Of a DNA stretch of 64,000 nt, positions 26,199 through 35,361 are shown in pieces. Source of the DNA: Chitinophaga jiangningensis (GTDB lineage: Bacteria; Bacteroidota; Bacteroidia; Chitinophagales; Chitinophagaceae). The translations under genes and the position numbers were made by a program. The stretch spans positions 620,001 to 684,000 of the forward strand of contig NZ_FRBL01000001.1 in assembly GCF_900142605.1 (NCBI RefSeq), given 5' to 3'. The notes below the pieces were generated by a model, which ran no database searches, had not been told where the DNA came from, and worked only from the letters and a program-made list of their open reading frames with translations. Every line of letters starts with the position of its first letter. Position 1 is the first letter of the stretch.

Positions 26199-27569
26199 TT
26201 ACAGCCAGCAGAGCAGCAGGTTCGGGAATAAACCGAGTGCCAGCACGAGGATCACGGTGAAGATCAGACCGGCTTTGAAGCCACCGGAAACCGGCTCTAC
26301 CTGAGGCTCGCCCTGTTTGAAGTACATGGCTATGATCACTCTGAAGTAATAGTATACGCTGATGGCAGCGCAAAGTACCGCCAGGATCACCAGCCAGAGC
26401 AGGTGGCCCTGCTGGATAGCTGCAGCCAGTACGAAGTATTTAGCGAAGAAGCCGGCCGTAACCGGGATACCTGCCAGTGAAAACAGGAATACTGTTACCG
26501 CAAAAGCCAGCACTGGTTCTTTCTTAGCCAGGCCGTTGAATCCTTCGAAGGTATAATCTTTTAAACGCAGCAGTACCGCGAAGATACCGATGGTAGCGAT
26601 GCTATAGGCAGCAGCATACAGCACAATACCCTGGGCCGCTGCGAGGTTCATTGCAATTACCGCAAACATCATGAAACCTGCCTGTGCGATAGAGGAGTAA
26701 GCGAGCATGCGCTTCACACTCTGCTGGAACACAGCAGTAAAGTTACCCAATACGAGGGTCAGCGCGGTAATGATGGCCAGTAACAGCATCCAGTGGCTGC
26801 TGATTTCTCCGCCGCCGAAGCCAACGTGAAACAGGCGAACAAACGCGATGAAACCACCGGCTTTTACCACCGTAGCCATAAAGGAGGTGAAAACGGTAGG
26901 TGAACCATCGTATACATCTGGTGTCCAGAAGTGGAAAGGAACAGCGGATACTTTAAATGCCAGTGCAAAAGCAACCAGTATGGTACCGCACAGTGCCAGC
27001 GGTGAAACGTTTTCAGCGCCGAGGCCCAGTGAAGCAATCTCGAAAGTACCGGCAGAACCATAGATCAGCGTGATACCCATCAGCAATACACCGGTAGAAA
27101 AACATCCCATCAGGAAGTATTTCAGTGCAGCTTCGTTGCTCTTCAGGTTCTTTTTATCGCTACCAGCAAGGATATACTGTGGTATCGACATAATCTCAAT
27201 GGCCAGAAACAACATCAGCAGGTTGCTGAAAGTGGCTGCCAGTGAAATACCGGCGAGGATAAAGAACACCAGTGCGAAATAATCCGCCACGTGCTCTCCC
27301 ACCTTTTCAAACTCGCTACCCGACAACAGGAAATACAACAGCGTGGACCCAATAGCTACTGCATTGAATATTATGCTGAATTTAGTCACTTCAATCATGC
27401 CAAACATAGTATAGCCGCCCAGCTCCACAGATGGATACTGTGCCAGGTTAGCTATAAAAGCTATAATAATGGCCGCTATGGCAAAAAATTTAATGTGCTG
27501 CTTACGTGCAAATAAACCAACGAACATCAGTACAACGCCCGATAAAGCAGTAGAAATTAGTGCATTCAT
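26199..27569 (-). CDS. nuoN: NADH-quinone oxidoreductase subunit N
   Basis: NuoN is one of three antiporter-like proton-pumping subunits in the membrane arm of complex I. The 456-residue protein has about 14 hydrophobic segments. It shows the conserved lysine segment VSAVPFHFWTPDVYDG (about residues 208-223) and the loop RMLAYSSIAQAGF near residue 288. It is the last gene of the operon, 23 bases after nuoM and just before the terminator. Confidence 0.96.
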   Translation of the reverse strand: MNALISTALSGVVLMFVGLFARKQHIKFFAIAAIIIAFIANLAQYPSVELGGYTMFGMIEVTKFSIIFNAVAIGSTLLYFLLSGSEFEKVGEHVADYFALVFFILAGISLAATFSNLLMLFLAIEIMSIPQYILAGSDKKNLKSNEAALKYFLMGCFSTGVLLMGITLIYGSAGTFEIASLGLGAENVSPLALCGTILVAFALAFKVSAVPFHFWTPDVYDGSPTVFTSFMATVVKAGGFIAFVRLFHVGFGGGEISSHWMLLLAIITALTLVLGNFTAVFQQSVKRMLAYSSIAQAGFMMFAVIAMNLAAAQGIVLYAAAYSIATIGIFAVLLRLKDYTFEGFNGLAKKEPVLAFAVTVFLFSLAGIPVTAGFFAKYFVLAAAIQQGHLLWLVILAVLCAAISVYYYFRVIIAMYFKQGEPQVEPVSGGFKAGLIFTVILVLALGLFPNLLLCWL

Positions 27570-27592
27570 ATTTTTGCGTTACAAAACCCCGA

Positions 27593-29026
27593 TTAAAATT
27601 TAAGAACTACAGCAGTTGTGTTGCTTACCAGGTCCAGGATTGGTTTTGGATAAACACCCAGGATCAGGATGATAGCAACCACCAGGCTCAAAGCCAGCAC
27701 TTCTGCAGGCTGTAAGTCGGTTGTAGTTTCTGTTAATGCATTCGCGTTACCGAACATTACCTTCTGGATCATGTTCAGTGTATACACCGCAGCCAGGATG
27801 ATACCCAGTCCGGCCACTGCCATAAACCAGTGATTATATTGGAACAGACCGCTGAACATCAGGAACTCACCTACGAAACCGTTGGTCAGTGGTAAGCCGA
27901 TGTTTGCCAGGCTGATAATAACCAGGAAGATGGCCATACGCGGAGCTTTCTGCGCAATGCCTCCCAGCTCGTCCATATTTTTGATGTTGAAACGCTGCTG
28001 GATGATCTCAACGATAATCCACAAGCCGATGATGTTGATACCGTGGTTAAACATCTGGAGCAGCACACCCTGCATACCCTGTTCGGTATGGGAGAAGATA
28101 GCTGCACTCATCAGGCCGATGTGGGCGATGGAAGAGTAAGCGATCAGGCGCTTCAGGTCCGATTGTACCATAGCAATGCAGGAAGCATAGATGATACCGA
28201 TGATGGAAAGCACGATGGCTACATCTGCCCACATGTGAACGCCTTCAGGCAGTACCGGCACCAGCCAGCGGATTACACCAAACAGCCCCATTTTCACCAT
28301 AATACCGGAAAGGATCATGGTTACAGGAGTAGGCGACTGCTCATAAGTATCCGGCTGCCAGGTATGGAAAGGGAACACCGGCATCTTGATGGCAAAGGCT
28401 ACAAAGAAGAGCCAGAACAGCCAGTTCTGCTGATCTGCACCGAGGTGCAGGTTGGTGAAGGATTCCCAGCTGAAGGAGTGATCAGGGTTCTGTGTATACA
28501 GGTAGATGATACCTACCAGCATCAGCAGTGACCCGAGGAATGTATAAACAAAGAATTTAAACGTAACGGCTATACGCTTATCACCTCCCCACAGTGAGCA
28601 GAGGAAATAAACAGGAATCAGCGCCAGCTCCCAGAAGATATAGAACTGCAGGGCATCATAAGCGGTAAATACGCCGGTAAGGCCCGCCTGTGAAAGCAGC
28701 AGGAGTCCATAAAAACTGTTGGAAGATTCGTAGTTGCGGTTATAGATGGCAATAAAAACAAGCAGAAAAGCGATGGCTGTTAATAAGCACAGCATCATGC
28801 CCATTCCGTCTAAACCTACCCTGAATTGACTTCCCAGCTGAGGGATCCAGTTGGCTGTGAAGCTCAAACTGTCGGGTGCAGTACCTAAGCGGCACCATGC
28901 ACCAATTGCTGTTGCCACCGTTGCCAGGGATGAAATCACCGCCAGCACTTTAGGCCCGGACCCCTTCAGGCCAAATGCGATAAGGCCCGCGATGAAAGGA
29001 ATCAATATTAATAAAACTGTCAACAT
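27593..29026 (-). CDS. nuoM: NADH-quinone oxidoreductase subunit M
   Basis: This is an antiporter-like proton channel subunit of the complex I membrane arm. The 477-residue sequence contains FYIFWELALIPVYFL near residue 127 (with the essential Glu), KMPVFPFHTWQPDTYEQSP near residue 214 and RLIAYSSIAHIGLM near residue 270, all typical of NuoM. It lies between nuoL and nuoN, with short gaps. Confidence 0.97.
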   Translation of the reverse strand: MLTVLLILIPFIAGLIAFGLKGSGPKVLAVISSLATVATAIGAWCRLGTAPDSLSFTANWIPQLGSQFRVGLDGMGMMLCLLTAIAFLLVFIAIYNRNYESSNSFYGLLLLSQAGLTGVFTAYDALQFYIFWELALIPVYFLCSLWGGDKRIAVTFKFFVYTFLGSLLMLVGIIYLYTQNPDHSFSWESFTNLHLGADQQNWLFWLFFVAFAIKMPVFPFHTWQPDTYEQSPTPVTMILSGIMVKMGLFGVIRWLVPVLPEGVHMWADVAIVLSIIGIIYASCIAMVQSDLKRLIAYSSIAHIGLMSAAIFSHTEQGMQGVLLQMFNHGINIIGLWIIVEIIQQRFNIKNMDELGGIAQKAPRMAIFLVIISLANIGLPLTNGFVGEFLMFSGLFQYNHWFMAVAGLGIILAAVYTLNMIQKVMFGNANALTETTTDLQPAEVLALSLVVAIILILGVYPKPILDLVSNTTAVVLKF

Positions 29027-29059
29027 AATTTATCTGCGCTTGTAACTTCTGCTATTGGT

Positions 29060-30958
29060 TTATAATAAGAATCCGATCACAAATAATACGATCATACTGA
29101 TCACCATGGCAAAGATGTAGAAACCTACATTACCGGTTTGTACTAACCGGAGCTGCTGGCTACCCCATTTTACACCGCGACCTACACCGTTCACCAGCCT
29201 GTCGATACCAGCTTTTTCAACCGTATCACGGAAGAAGCGGCTCAGTTCATACAGTGGTTTAACGATCACTGCGTCATAGAGTTCATCTATATACCATTTG
29301 TTTTCAAGTACTTTAGCGAGGCCGGTATTTTCAGCACCGGTATCCTGGTAGTTCACGAATTTCTGACGTGCCAGCAGTATCATTACAATCACCAGTACAG
29401 AACTCAGTCCCATCAGCAGCCATTCAGTGCTGTGCGACAGATGGTGCGTAACCGCGAAAGGCGCACTCGGCGCAAAAATCGGTGCCAGGTATTCGGCCAG
29501 GAAGTTTTTGGTTCCAAATACTTCAGGCATACCTACATAACCACCTACCACAGATAAGATAGCCAGCACAATCAGAGGAACTGTCATGGCAGCAGGACTT
29601 TCATGCAGGTGATGCTCCTGTTCATGTGTACCGCGGAATTGTCCGCAGAAAGTGATGTAGTACAGGCGGAACATATAAAAAGCCGTCATCAGTGCACCAA
29701 TCAAGCCTATCACGTAATAGGAGATGTTTACACCAAATGCATGGGCCAGAATTTCATCTTTGGAGAAGAAGCCGGAAAATCCGGGGATACCAGCGATAGC
29801 GATACAACCAATCAGGAAAGTCCAGTTGGTGGTAGGCATATACTTTTTAAGGCCACCCATTTTACGGATATCCTGTTCGCCACCCATTGCATGGATCACG
29901 GAACCGGAACCGAGGAACAACAGCGCTTTAAAGAATGCGTGCGTCATCACGTGGAAAACGGCTGCTCCATAGGCACCTACGCCGAGGGCCAGGAACATAT
30001 AACCCAGCTGACTCACGGTGGAGTAAGCCAATACTTTCTTAATATCGTTTTGTTTCAGTGCAATAGAAGCTGCAAACACCGCAGTAGCCAAACCAATGAT
30101 GGCCACTACTGTCTGAATGCATGGTGCCAGCGTATAGATCACGTTGCTGCGTGCAATCATGTAGATACCGGCGGTAACCATGGTAGCAGCGTGGATCAGG
30201 GCAGATACCGGGGTAGGACCCGCCATCGCATCCGGCAACCAGGTATACAGCGGAATTTGCGCTGATTTACCCATGGCACCTACAAACAGCAGCATGGCAA
30301 TGGCACCCAGCACAGGACTGTTCATGCCCAGCGGCGCTGCTTTGCTGAATACTTCAGGGAATGTTACGGTACCAAACTGCATGATCATGAAGAGGATACC
30401 CAGCAGGAAGCCGAGGTCACCGATACGGTTCATGATAAATGCTTTTTTGGCAGCATTATTATAACTGGTGTTTTTAAACCAGAATCCGATCAGGAGATAA
30501 GAACAAAGACCTACACCTTCCCATCCGATGAACATCATCACATAATTGGCGCCCAGCACCAGGATCAGCATGGAGAACACGAAGAGGTTGAGGTAAGCAA
30601 AATATCTTGCGAAGCTCTCATTGCTCTCATCGTGCATGTAGGAAGTGGAATAGATATGGATCAAAGTACCAACACCGGTAATGATCAGCAGGAAGAGGGC
30701 ACTGAGCTGATCTACCTGAAATGCGAAAGGAATATGCAGGGAACCAACGGAGATGAAATCGAACAGGTTCACTACCTGTGCGGTAAATCCATCAGCTTTC
30801 ACCTGGAAAAAGATCATTAAGCTCACCACAAAGGCAGCCAACACCGTACTACTTCCAACAAACCCTACGAGGGACTTGGATAAAAATCTGCGTCCCAATC
30901 CATTCACCAGGAAACCTAATAATGGTAAAAATGGTACCAGCCAAACTAGATTAATCAT
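29060..30958 (-). CDS. nuoL: NADH-quinone oxidoreductase subunit L
   Basis: NuoL is the distal proton-pumping subunit of complex I with the long lateral helix at its C-terminus. The 632-residue protein shows FIGWEGVGLCSYLLIGFW near residue 143, QIPLYTWLPDAMAGPTPVSA near residue 233 and KVLAYSTVSQLGYM near residue 309. The final hydrophobic segment (about residue 610-630) anchors the lateral helix. The length is normal. Confidence 0.97.
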   Translation of the reverse strand: MINLVWLVPFLPLLGFLVNGLGRRFLSKSLVGFVGSSTVLAAFVVSLMIFFQVKADGFTAQVVNLFDFISVGSLHIPFAFQVDQLSALFLLIITGVGTLIHIYSTSYMHDESNESFARYFAYLNLFVFSMLILVLGANYVMMFIGWEGVGLCSYLLIGFWFKNTSYNNAAKKAFIMNRIGDLGFLLGILFMIMQFGTVTFPEVFSKAAPLGMNSPVLGAIAMLLFVGAMGKSAQIPLYTWLPDAMAGPTPVSALIHAATMVTAGIYMIARSNVIYTLAPCIQTVVAIIGLATAVFAASIALKQNDIKKVLAYSTVSQLGYMFLALGVGAYGAAVFHVMTHAFFKALLFLGSGSVIHAMGGEQDIRKMGGLKKYMPTTNWTFLIGCIAIAGIPGFSGFFSKDEILAHAFGVNISYYVIGLIGALMTAFYMFRLYYITFCGQFRGTHEQEHHLHESPAAMTVPLIVLAILSVVGGYVGMPEVFGTKNFLAEYLAPIFAPSAPFAVTHHLSHSTEWLLMGLSSVLVIVMILLARQKFVNYQDTGAENTGLAKVLENKWYIDELYDAVIVKPLYELSRFFRDTVEKAGIDRLVNGVGRGVKWGSQQLRLVQTGNVGFYIFAMVISMIVLFVIGFLL

Positions 30959-31014
30959 TTATCAATTCTATTTACGACGTCGAAATAATTAATAATTATG
31001 AAGGAGGAGAATTA

Positions 31015-31332
31015 TTAATTTTTCAGCCTGTTAAGAATGTTTATATCTACGGAGTGTGTATTTCTGTAGACCATTGTAATAATGGCCAGACCAACTGCTA
31101 CTTCAGCAGCGGCTACCACCATGATAAAAAACACGAACAACTGCGCTGAACCGGCATCTACTTTTCCGGCATCTGCCCACATTTTGGAGAAGGCTACCAG
31201 CAGCAGGTTTACCGCGTTTAACATCAGCTCTATGCACATAAAGATGATGATGGCGTTTCTGCGCATCAGCACTCCCATCACACCAATACAAAACAGGGCG
31301 ATACTCAGGAATATGTAATATTGAACAGGCAT
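31015..31332 (-). CDS. nuoK: NADH-quinone oxidoreductase subunit K
   Basis: This small membrane subunit of 105 residues has three helices. The second carries the conserved Glu of IIFMCIELMLNAVNLL near residue 29, and the third begins EVAVGLAIITMVYR (about residue 78), both required for proton transfer. It lies between nuoJ and nuoL. Confidence 0.96.
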   Translation of the reverse strand: MPVQYYIFLSIALFCIGVMGVLMRRNAIIIFMCIELMLNAVNLLLVAFSKMWADAGKVDAGSAQLFVFFIMVVAAAEVAVGLAIITMVYRNTHSVDINILNRLKN

Positions 31333-31374
31333 AAAAATGAATTACGTTTTACGAATTATGCTGACCTGGTAAGA

Positions 31375-31875
31375 TCAGTCTTTTTTACCAATAACTACTG
31401 CACCTACCATTGCACTCAGGAACAGGATGCTGCTAATCTCAAATGGTACTACATACTGTGTAAACAGTAGTTTTCCCAGGTTGTGAATCAGTCCTATTTC
31501 CACGGATGACTCACTGAGTGCCGGCATGCTGGCGTCGCGCAGGGCGGCTACCAGTACTACCAGTAAAGCACCTCCGCTCACAGCTCCGGCATATTTCAGC
31601 CAGTTGCGTTTCTGCGGTTCAATGTCTGCATCCAGGTTCATCAGCATCATTACATAAAGGAACAATACCATGATGGCTCCCGCGTACACGATGATATGTA
31701 CTACGGCCAGGAACTGAGCATTGAGCATGATATAATGTCCGGCAATAGCGAAGAATGTCACAATCAGACATAATACGCTTGATACAGGATTTTTGCTCAA
31801 TACCACGCCCAGCGCCGATACCAGCGCTACTAACGACAGCACCATGAAAATTATTTGTTGTATACTCATTCCCAT
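31375..31875 (-). CDS. nuoJ: NADH-quinone oxidoreductase subunit J
   Basis: The 166-residue membrane subunit has five predicted helices. The helix containing VHIIVYAGAIMVLFLYVMML (about residues 59-78) is the hallmark of NuoJ and carries the pi-bulge of coupling models. An alternative ATG lies two codons downstream at 31869. It follows nuoI after 40 bases. Confidence 0.95.
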   Translation of the reverse strand: MGMSIQQIIFMVLSLVALVSALGVVLSKNPVSSVLCLIVTFFAIAGHYIMLNAQFLAVVHIIVYAGAIMVLFLYVMMLMNLDADIEPQKRNWLKYAGAVSGGALLVVLVAALRDASMPALSESSVEIGLIHNLGKLLFTQYVVPFEISSILFLSAMVGAVVIGKKD

Positions 31876-31915
31876 CTCTGCTATGTTTGACTATTGTATT
31901 TTTTTTGGACGAAAA

Positions 31916-32425
31916 TTATTTACCGGAAGATGTCTTTGGATTCGGAATCAGCAGATCCTGCTTACCGTAGATAAAGCCTTTACGCTCGTACATGGCAGGC
32001 GCAAAAGTTTCTGACATATAAACGGCATCTTTCGGGCAGGCTTCTTCACAGAAACCGCAGAAGATGCAACGCAACATGTTGATCTCATAACGGGCAGCAT
32101 ATTTCTCTTCACGATACAGGTGCTCTTCTCCCGGTTTTCTTTCCGCCGCTTCCATGGTTATAGCTTCGGCAGGACAAGCAACCGCACAAAGGCCGCAGGC
32201 AGTGCATCTTTCACGCCCCTCTTCATCTCTGTTCAATACATGTAATCCGCGGAATACAGGGCTGAACTGACGTTTCTTCTCTGGAAAGCTAACGGTAGCC
32301 TTACGTTGAAAAAGGTGTTTCAGGGTGATACCCATTCCTTTTGCAATCGCAGGGATATACATCTTCTCCATGAAAGTCATGGGTCTGCGATCTACCGGTT
32401 TTGCCCTATTGGTTAAAGTTTGCAT
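31916..32425 (-). CDS. nuoI: NADH-quinone oxidoreductase subunit I (2x 4Fe-4S)
   Basis: NuoI carries clusters N6a and N6b that pass electrons toward NuoB. The 169-residue protein has two ferredoxin-type motifs, CTACGLCAVACP (about residues 79-90) and CIFCGFCEEACP (about residues 121-132), each CxxCxxCxxxCP. The C-terminus is a short hydrophilic tail. It lies in standard order after nuoH. Confidence 0.97.
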   Translation of the reverse strand: MQTLTNRAKPVDRRPMTFMEKMYIPAIAKGMGITLKHLFQRKATVSFPEKKRQFSPVFRGLHVLNRDEEGRERCTACGLCAVACPAEAITMEAAERKPGEEHLYREEKYAARYEINMLRCIFCGFCEEACPKDAVYMSETFAPAMYERKGFIYGKQDLLIPNPKTSSGK

Positions 32426-32476
32426 AATGAATGCTATTTAAGTCCTGCCGCTGTTACACGGCAGGCAAATATTTAA

Positions 32477-33520
32477 TTAATGATGACGTAATAATTCAAC
32501 TGCTCCGGTGATCAGCATGTTAGCCAATGCCAGCGGAATCAGTACTCTCCAGCCCAGGCGCATCAGCTGATCATAACGGAATCTCGGAATAGTCCAGCGC
32601 ACCCACATAAAGAAGAAAATAAACAGGAGGGTTTTGATGAACAGTGCCAGGAAACCGGTCAGTGCCAGCATGTTTTCGCTCAGGCCCAGTTTATCCATTC
32701 CTGGATAAGCATAACCACCGAAGTACAGGGTTGCCATCAGGGCGGAGCTGATAAACATGTTGATATATTCAGCGAACAGGAAGAAGCCGAGTTTCATGGA
32801 AGAATATTCCAGGTGGTAACCACCATTCAGCTCGTTCTCTGCTTCCGGAAGGTCGAAAGGAGTACGGTTACACTCTGCAAAAGCACAGATCAGGAAGATC
32901 AGGAAGCCCAGGGGCTGATATACTACGTTCCAGAGTCCGGCACGTTGTTGTTCCACGATTTCCTTCAGGCTCAGAGTGCCGGTCAGCATCAGCAGCGCGA
33001 TCAGCGCCAGGCCCATAGGCAACTCGTAGGAGATGATCTGGGAGGCAGCACGTACAGATGCCAGGAGAGAGAATTTGTTGTTAGATGCCCAACCACCAAT
33101 CATAATACCGTAAACACCCATACTCACCACGCCGAAAATGAACAGGATACCGATGTTTACATCTGCTACCTGCAGGGAGATCTGACGGCCGGCGATGGTA
33201 ATGGTATCGGCCCATGGAATAACGGCGCTGGTCATACAGGCCACCAACATAGCGATGGACGGGCCGAGGATGAACAGGAACCTGTTGGAATTGGTAGGAA
33301 TGATTTCTTCTTTAAAGAAAAGTTTACCTCCATCTGCCAGTGGTTGCAGTAACCCCATAGGACCCGCACGGTTAGGACCAAGGCGATCCTGGATCCAGGC
33401 AGCTACCTTTCTTTCGCCCCAGGTAGAGTACATTGCCACTACCAGCGAAAGGACCAATACTCCTGAGATAAGGAGAATCTTTTCAATTAAGAAAAACCAG
33501 TCTATACTTAATAACGTCAT
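32477..33520 (-). CDS. nuoH: NADH-quinone oxidoreductase subunit H
   Basis: NuoH forms the quinone chamber with NuoB and NuoD. The 347-residue membrane protein shows ERKVAAWIQDRLGPNRAGP near residue 33 and the conserved acidic loop ECNRTPFDLPEAENELNGGY near residue 216. The ATG at 33520 is used because the two-codon-longer frame would start with TTG. It begins 26 bases after nuoG. Confidence 0.97.
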   Translation of the reverse strand: MTLLSIDWFFLIEKILLISGVLVLSLVVAMYSTWGERKVAAWIQDRLGPNRAGPMGLLQPLADGGKLFFKEEIIPTNSNRFLFILGPSIAMLVACMTSAVIPWADTITIAGRQISLQVADVNIGILFIFGVVSMGVYGIMIGGWASNNKFSLLASVRAASQIISYELPMGLALIALLMLTGTLSLKEIVEQQRAGLWNVVYQPLGFLIFLICAFAECNRTPFDLPEAENELNGGYHLEYSSMKLGFFLFAEYINMFISSALMATLYFGGYAYPGMDKLGLSENMLALTGFLALFIKTLLFIFFFMWVRWTIPRFRYDQLMRLGWRVLIPLALANMLITGAVELLRHH

Positions 33521-33546
33521 TTCCAAATACGATTACGAATTACAAA

Positions 33547-34644
33547 TTACGATTGAGATTTATTGAAATCGTCAGAGTGTGCCGGTCCGTCGATCTTCGA
33601 CAGGTCGATGGTAGGCCTGTTTACCTCACTCTGCGTATGGATATCGAACAGCAGTTTTGGCTGGCGGCCATCCAGTACTTCTACAAGCGGGTCTTTCGGT
33701 TTCACGGTATTTACATAGTGACCCTGAGAGATAACGCTGTGGCGGTCAATCTTACGAGGTCCTTCTATGGTCCAATCTTTTACGTCTTTCTTTTCGAAGC
33801 GGCAGGTATCACAGATCCAGTTTTCCACTTCACCGTATTGGTCTTTGCGGGCGGTTACGCGGAATACTTCATCACCACGCATCCAGAGTGCCACTTTACC
33901 GCAGCATTTAGGATTATCGCAATTGCGGTGAGCATCCACAGGTTTGAGGAACCATACACGGTTTTTGAAACGTGCCGTTTTATCGGTGAGCGCACCTACC
34001 GGACAAACATCGATTACGTTACCGATGAAATCATTGTCCAGGTTATTCTGGATATAAGTGCTGATCTGGGAGTGATCACCTCTGTCGAGTACACCGTGCT
34101 CACGTGATGCTGTCAGCTGATCCGCTGTGAATACGCAACGGTAGCAGAGGATACAGCGGGTCATGTGCAGCTGGATATGATCACCGAGATCTATTTTATC
34201 AAATGTTCTGCGTTTAAATTCGTAGCGGGTACCTTCAGCGCCGTGTTCGTAGCTGAGGTCCTGCAGGTCGCACTCACCAGCCTGGTCACACACCGGGCAA
34301 TCCAGCGGGTGGTTGATGAGCAGGAATTCCACGATGCCTTTGCGGGCTTCCAGTACTTCCGGAGAGGTGATATTGGCTACTTCCATACCATCCATTACAG
34401 TAGTACGGCAGCTGGCTACCAGTTTAGGCATAGGGCGCGGATCCGCTTCTGAACCTTTCGTCACTTTTACCAGGCAGGTACGGCATTTACCACCACTACC
34501 CTGCAGTTTGGAATAGTAACACATAGCCGGTGGCACTACATCTCCTCCAATACCACGTGCTGCATTCAAAATGGTAGTACCTGGTTCGACCTCCACGGAG
34601 ATGTTATCGATCTTAACCTTGAATAATTTTTTTTCCTCCGCCAT
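33547..34644 (-). CDS. nuoG: NADH-quinone oxidoreductase subunit G, short form
   Basis: The 365-residue protein keeps the ferredoxin-like N-terminus with 2Fe-2S cysteines (AMCYYSKL, GGKCRTC), the His-Cys N5 motif HPLDCPVCDQAGECDL (about residues 114-129), and the N4 set CILCYRC and CPVGAL. Later cysteines (CDNPKCC and ICDTCRF) resemble the N7-type site. It lacks the roughly 500-residue molybdopterin-like domain of E. coli NuoG; short NuoG is usual in Bacteroidota, so this is probably not damage. The gene starts 233 bases after the inserted GxxExxY gene, separated from nuoF by 717 bases in all, the only large gap in the operon. Confidence 0.93.
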   Translation of the reverse strand: MAEEKKLFKVKIDNISVEVEPGTTILNAARGIGGDVVPPAMCYYSKLQGSGGKCRTCLVKVTKGSEADPRPMPKLVASCRTTVMDGMEVANITSPEVLEARKGIVEFLLINHPLDCPVCDQAGECDLQDLSYEHGAEGTRYEFKRRTFDKIDLGDHIQLHMTRCILCYRCVFTADQLTASREHGVLDRGDHSQISTYIQNNLDNDFIGNVIDVCPVGALTDKTARFKNRVWFLKPVDAHRNCDNPKCCGKVALWMRGDEVFRVTARKDQYGEVENWICDTCRFEKKDVKDWTIEGPRKIDRHSVISQGHYVNTVKPKDPLVEVLDGRQPKLLFDIHTQSEVNRPTIDLSKIDGPAHSDDFNKSQS

Positions 34645-34673
34645 TGTTTTGATTTTTATACTCGCAGTGCGAG

Positions 34674-34790
34674 CGCTTCCTTTTATTTTTTTCTCGCAGA
34701 TAGCTTATTGGGCCAGGAGCGAGGATTGTGTTTTGTCTTTTTTTCACGCAAAGCAGCATAAGCAGCTAAGCAGCTAAGGATTATGTTTTG
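34674..34790 (+). repeat. Dispersed ~50-bp repeat, two tandem units (copy B)
   Basis: Two units of the same pattern as at 14035-14150 run on the plus strand, just upstream of nuoG. The unit at 34736-34790 contains CGCAAAGCAGCATAAGCAGC (34747-34766). An identical 20-mer lies inverted at 35318-35337, so the GxxExxY gene is bracketed by inverted copies. Confidence 0.8.
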
Positions 34791-34810
34791 TTGATTAAGT
34801 TCCGATTATA

Positions 34811-34834
34811 GAGATAAAAACGAATTTTATCTCT
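34811..34834 (-). other. Hairpin after the GxxExxY gene
   Basis: GAGATAAAA and TTTTATCTC pair around a short loop, 44-67 bases after the GxxExxY stop. No clear T-run follows, so termination would be weak, which suits an element inside an operon. Confidence 0.45.
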
Positions 34835-34877
34835 ATTCTTTTGTTGTTAAACCATTGAACTTTTCCTTAGTGTTATA

Positions 34878-35255
34878 TTACAAATTGCACACGACACGGT
34901 GTATCCCATCTTTTATCAGCTTAACATTGAAATTCACTAATAATCCGAGTTTTATCTCAGATAATTTGAGATATGTATAGAGCTGTTTGAAATGAACCTC
35001 TTCCAATGCTTTTAAGCTTTTAATTTCAACAATAACTTTATTGTTAATTATAATATCCGCTTTGAAAGCATTTTCAATAATGATTTCATCATGTTCAATA
35101 TCGACTCCCACTTCTGTCCTGACAAAGAAACCATTCCTTTCGAGTTCATATACAAGTAATCGATGGTAAACCGATTCAAACAAACCAGGTCCATACCGCT
35201 GGTGCAAATGAAAACAAAGATCTACAATCTCTTTCGAGATTTCATTTTCAGTCAT
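34878..35255 (-). CDS. GxxExxY protein (PD-(D/E)XK nuclease-like), inserted in the nuo operon
   Basis: The 125-residue protein has the defining motif GLFESVY (G24, E27, Y30) and a PD-(D/E)XK-like active-site pattern, D67 in FKADIIINNK followed by E77-I-K79 in VEIKS. This matches the TIGR04256/PDDEXK_3 family, whose function is unknown. It lies between nuoF and nuoG, has no metabolic link to complex I, and is flanked by inverted copies of a dispersed repeat (34674-34790 and 35311-35350). Its DNA is visibly more AT-rich than the nuo genes. I infer a small mobile cassette, possibly moved in trans, but no transposase or target duplication is seen. Confidence 0.9.
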   Translation of the reverse strand: MTENEISKEIVDLCFHLHQRYGPGLFESVYHRLLVYELERNGFFVRTEVGVDIEHDEIIIENAFKADIIINNKVIVEIKSLKALEEVHFKQLYTYLKLSEIKLGLLVNFNVKLIKDGIHRVVCNL

Positions 35256-35310
35256 GGATGAATAATTAAAAGGTTAACAAATTCTGAAAACAAACAAATT
35301 TCTTATCAAA

Positions 35311-35350
35311 CTCCTTTGCTGCTTATGCTGCTTTGCGAGCAAAAAAGATC
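35311..35350 (-). repeat. Dispersed repeat, inverted copy C
   Basis: On the minus strand it reads T-run, GCTCGCAAAGCAGCATAAGC, AGCAAAGGAG. It shares a 20-base identical core with copy B in inverted orientation. It lies just downstream of the nuoF stop and upstream of the GxxExxY gene. Confidence 0.8.
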
Positions 35351-35361
35351 TACTCCATTTC

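Noticed and set aside
33547..34644. NuoG as a pseudogene cut by the cassette
   Set aside because: The frame is intact with all Fe-S motifs and a normal start, and short NuoG is usual in this phylum.
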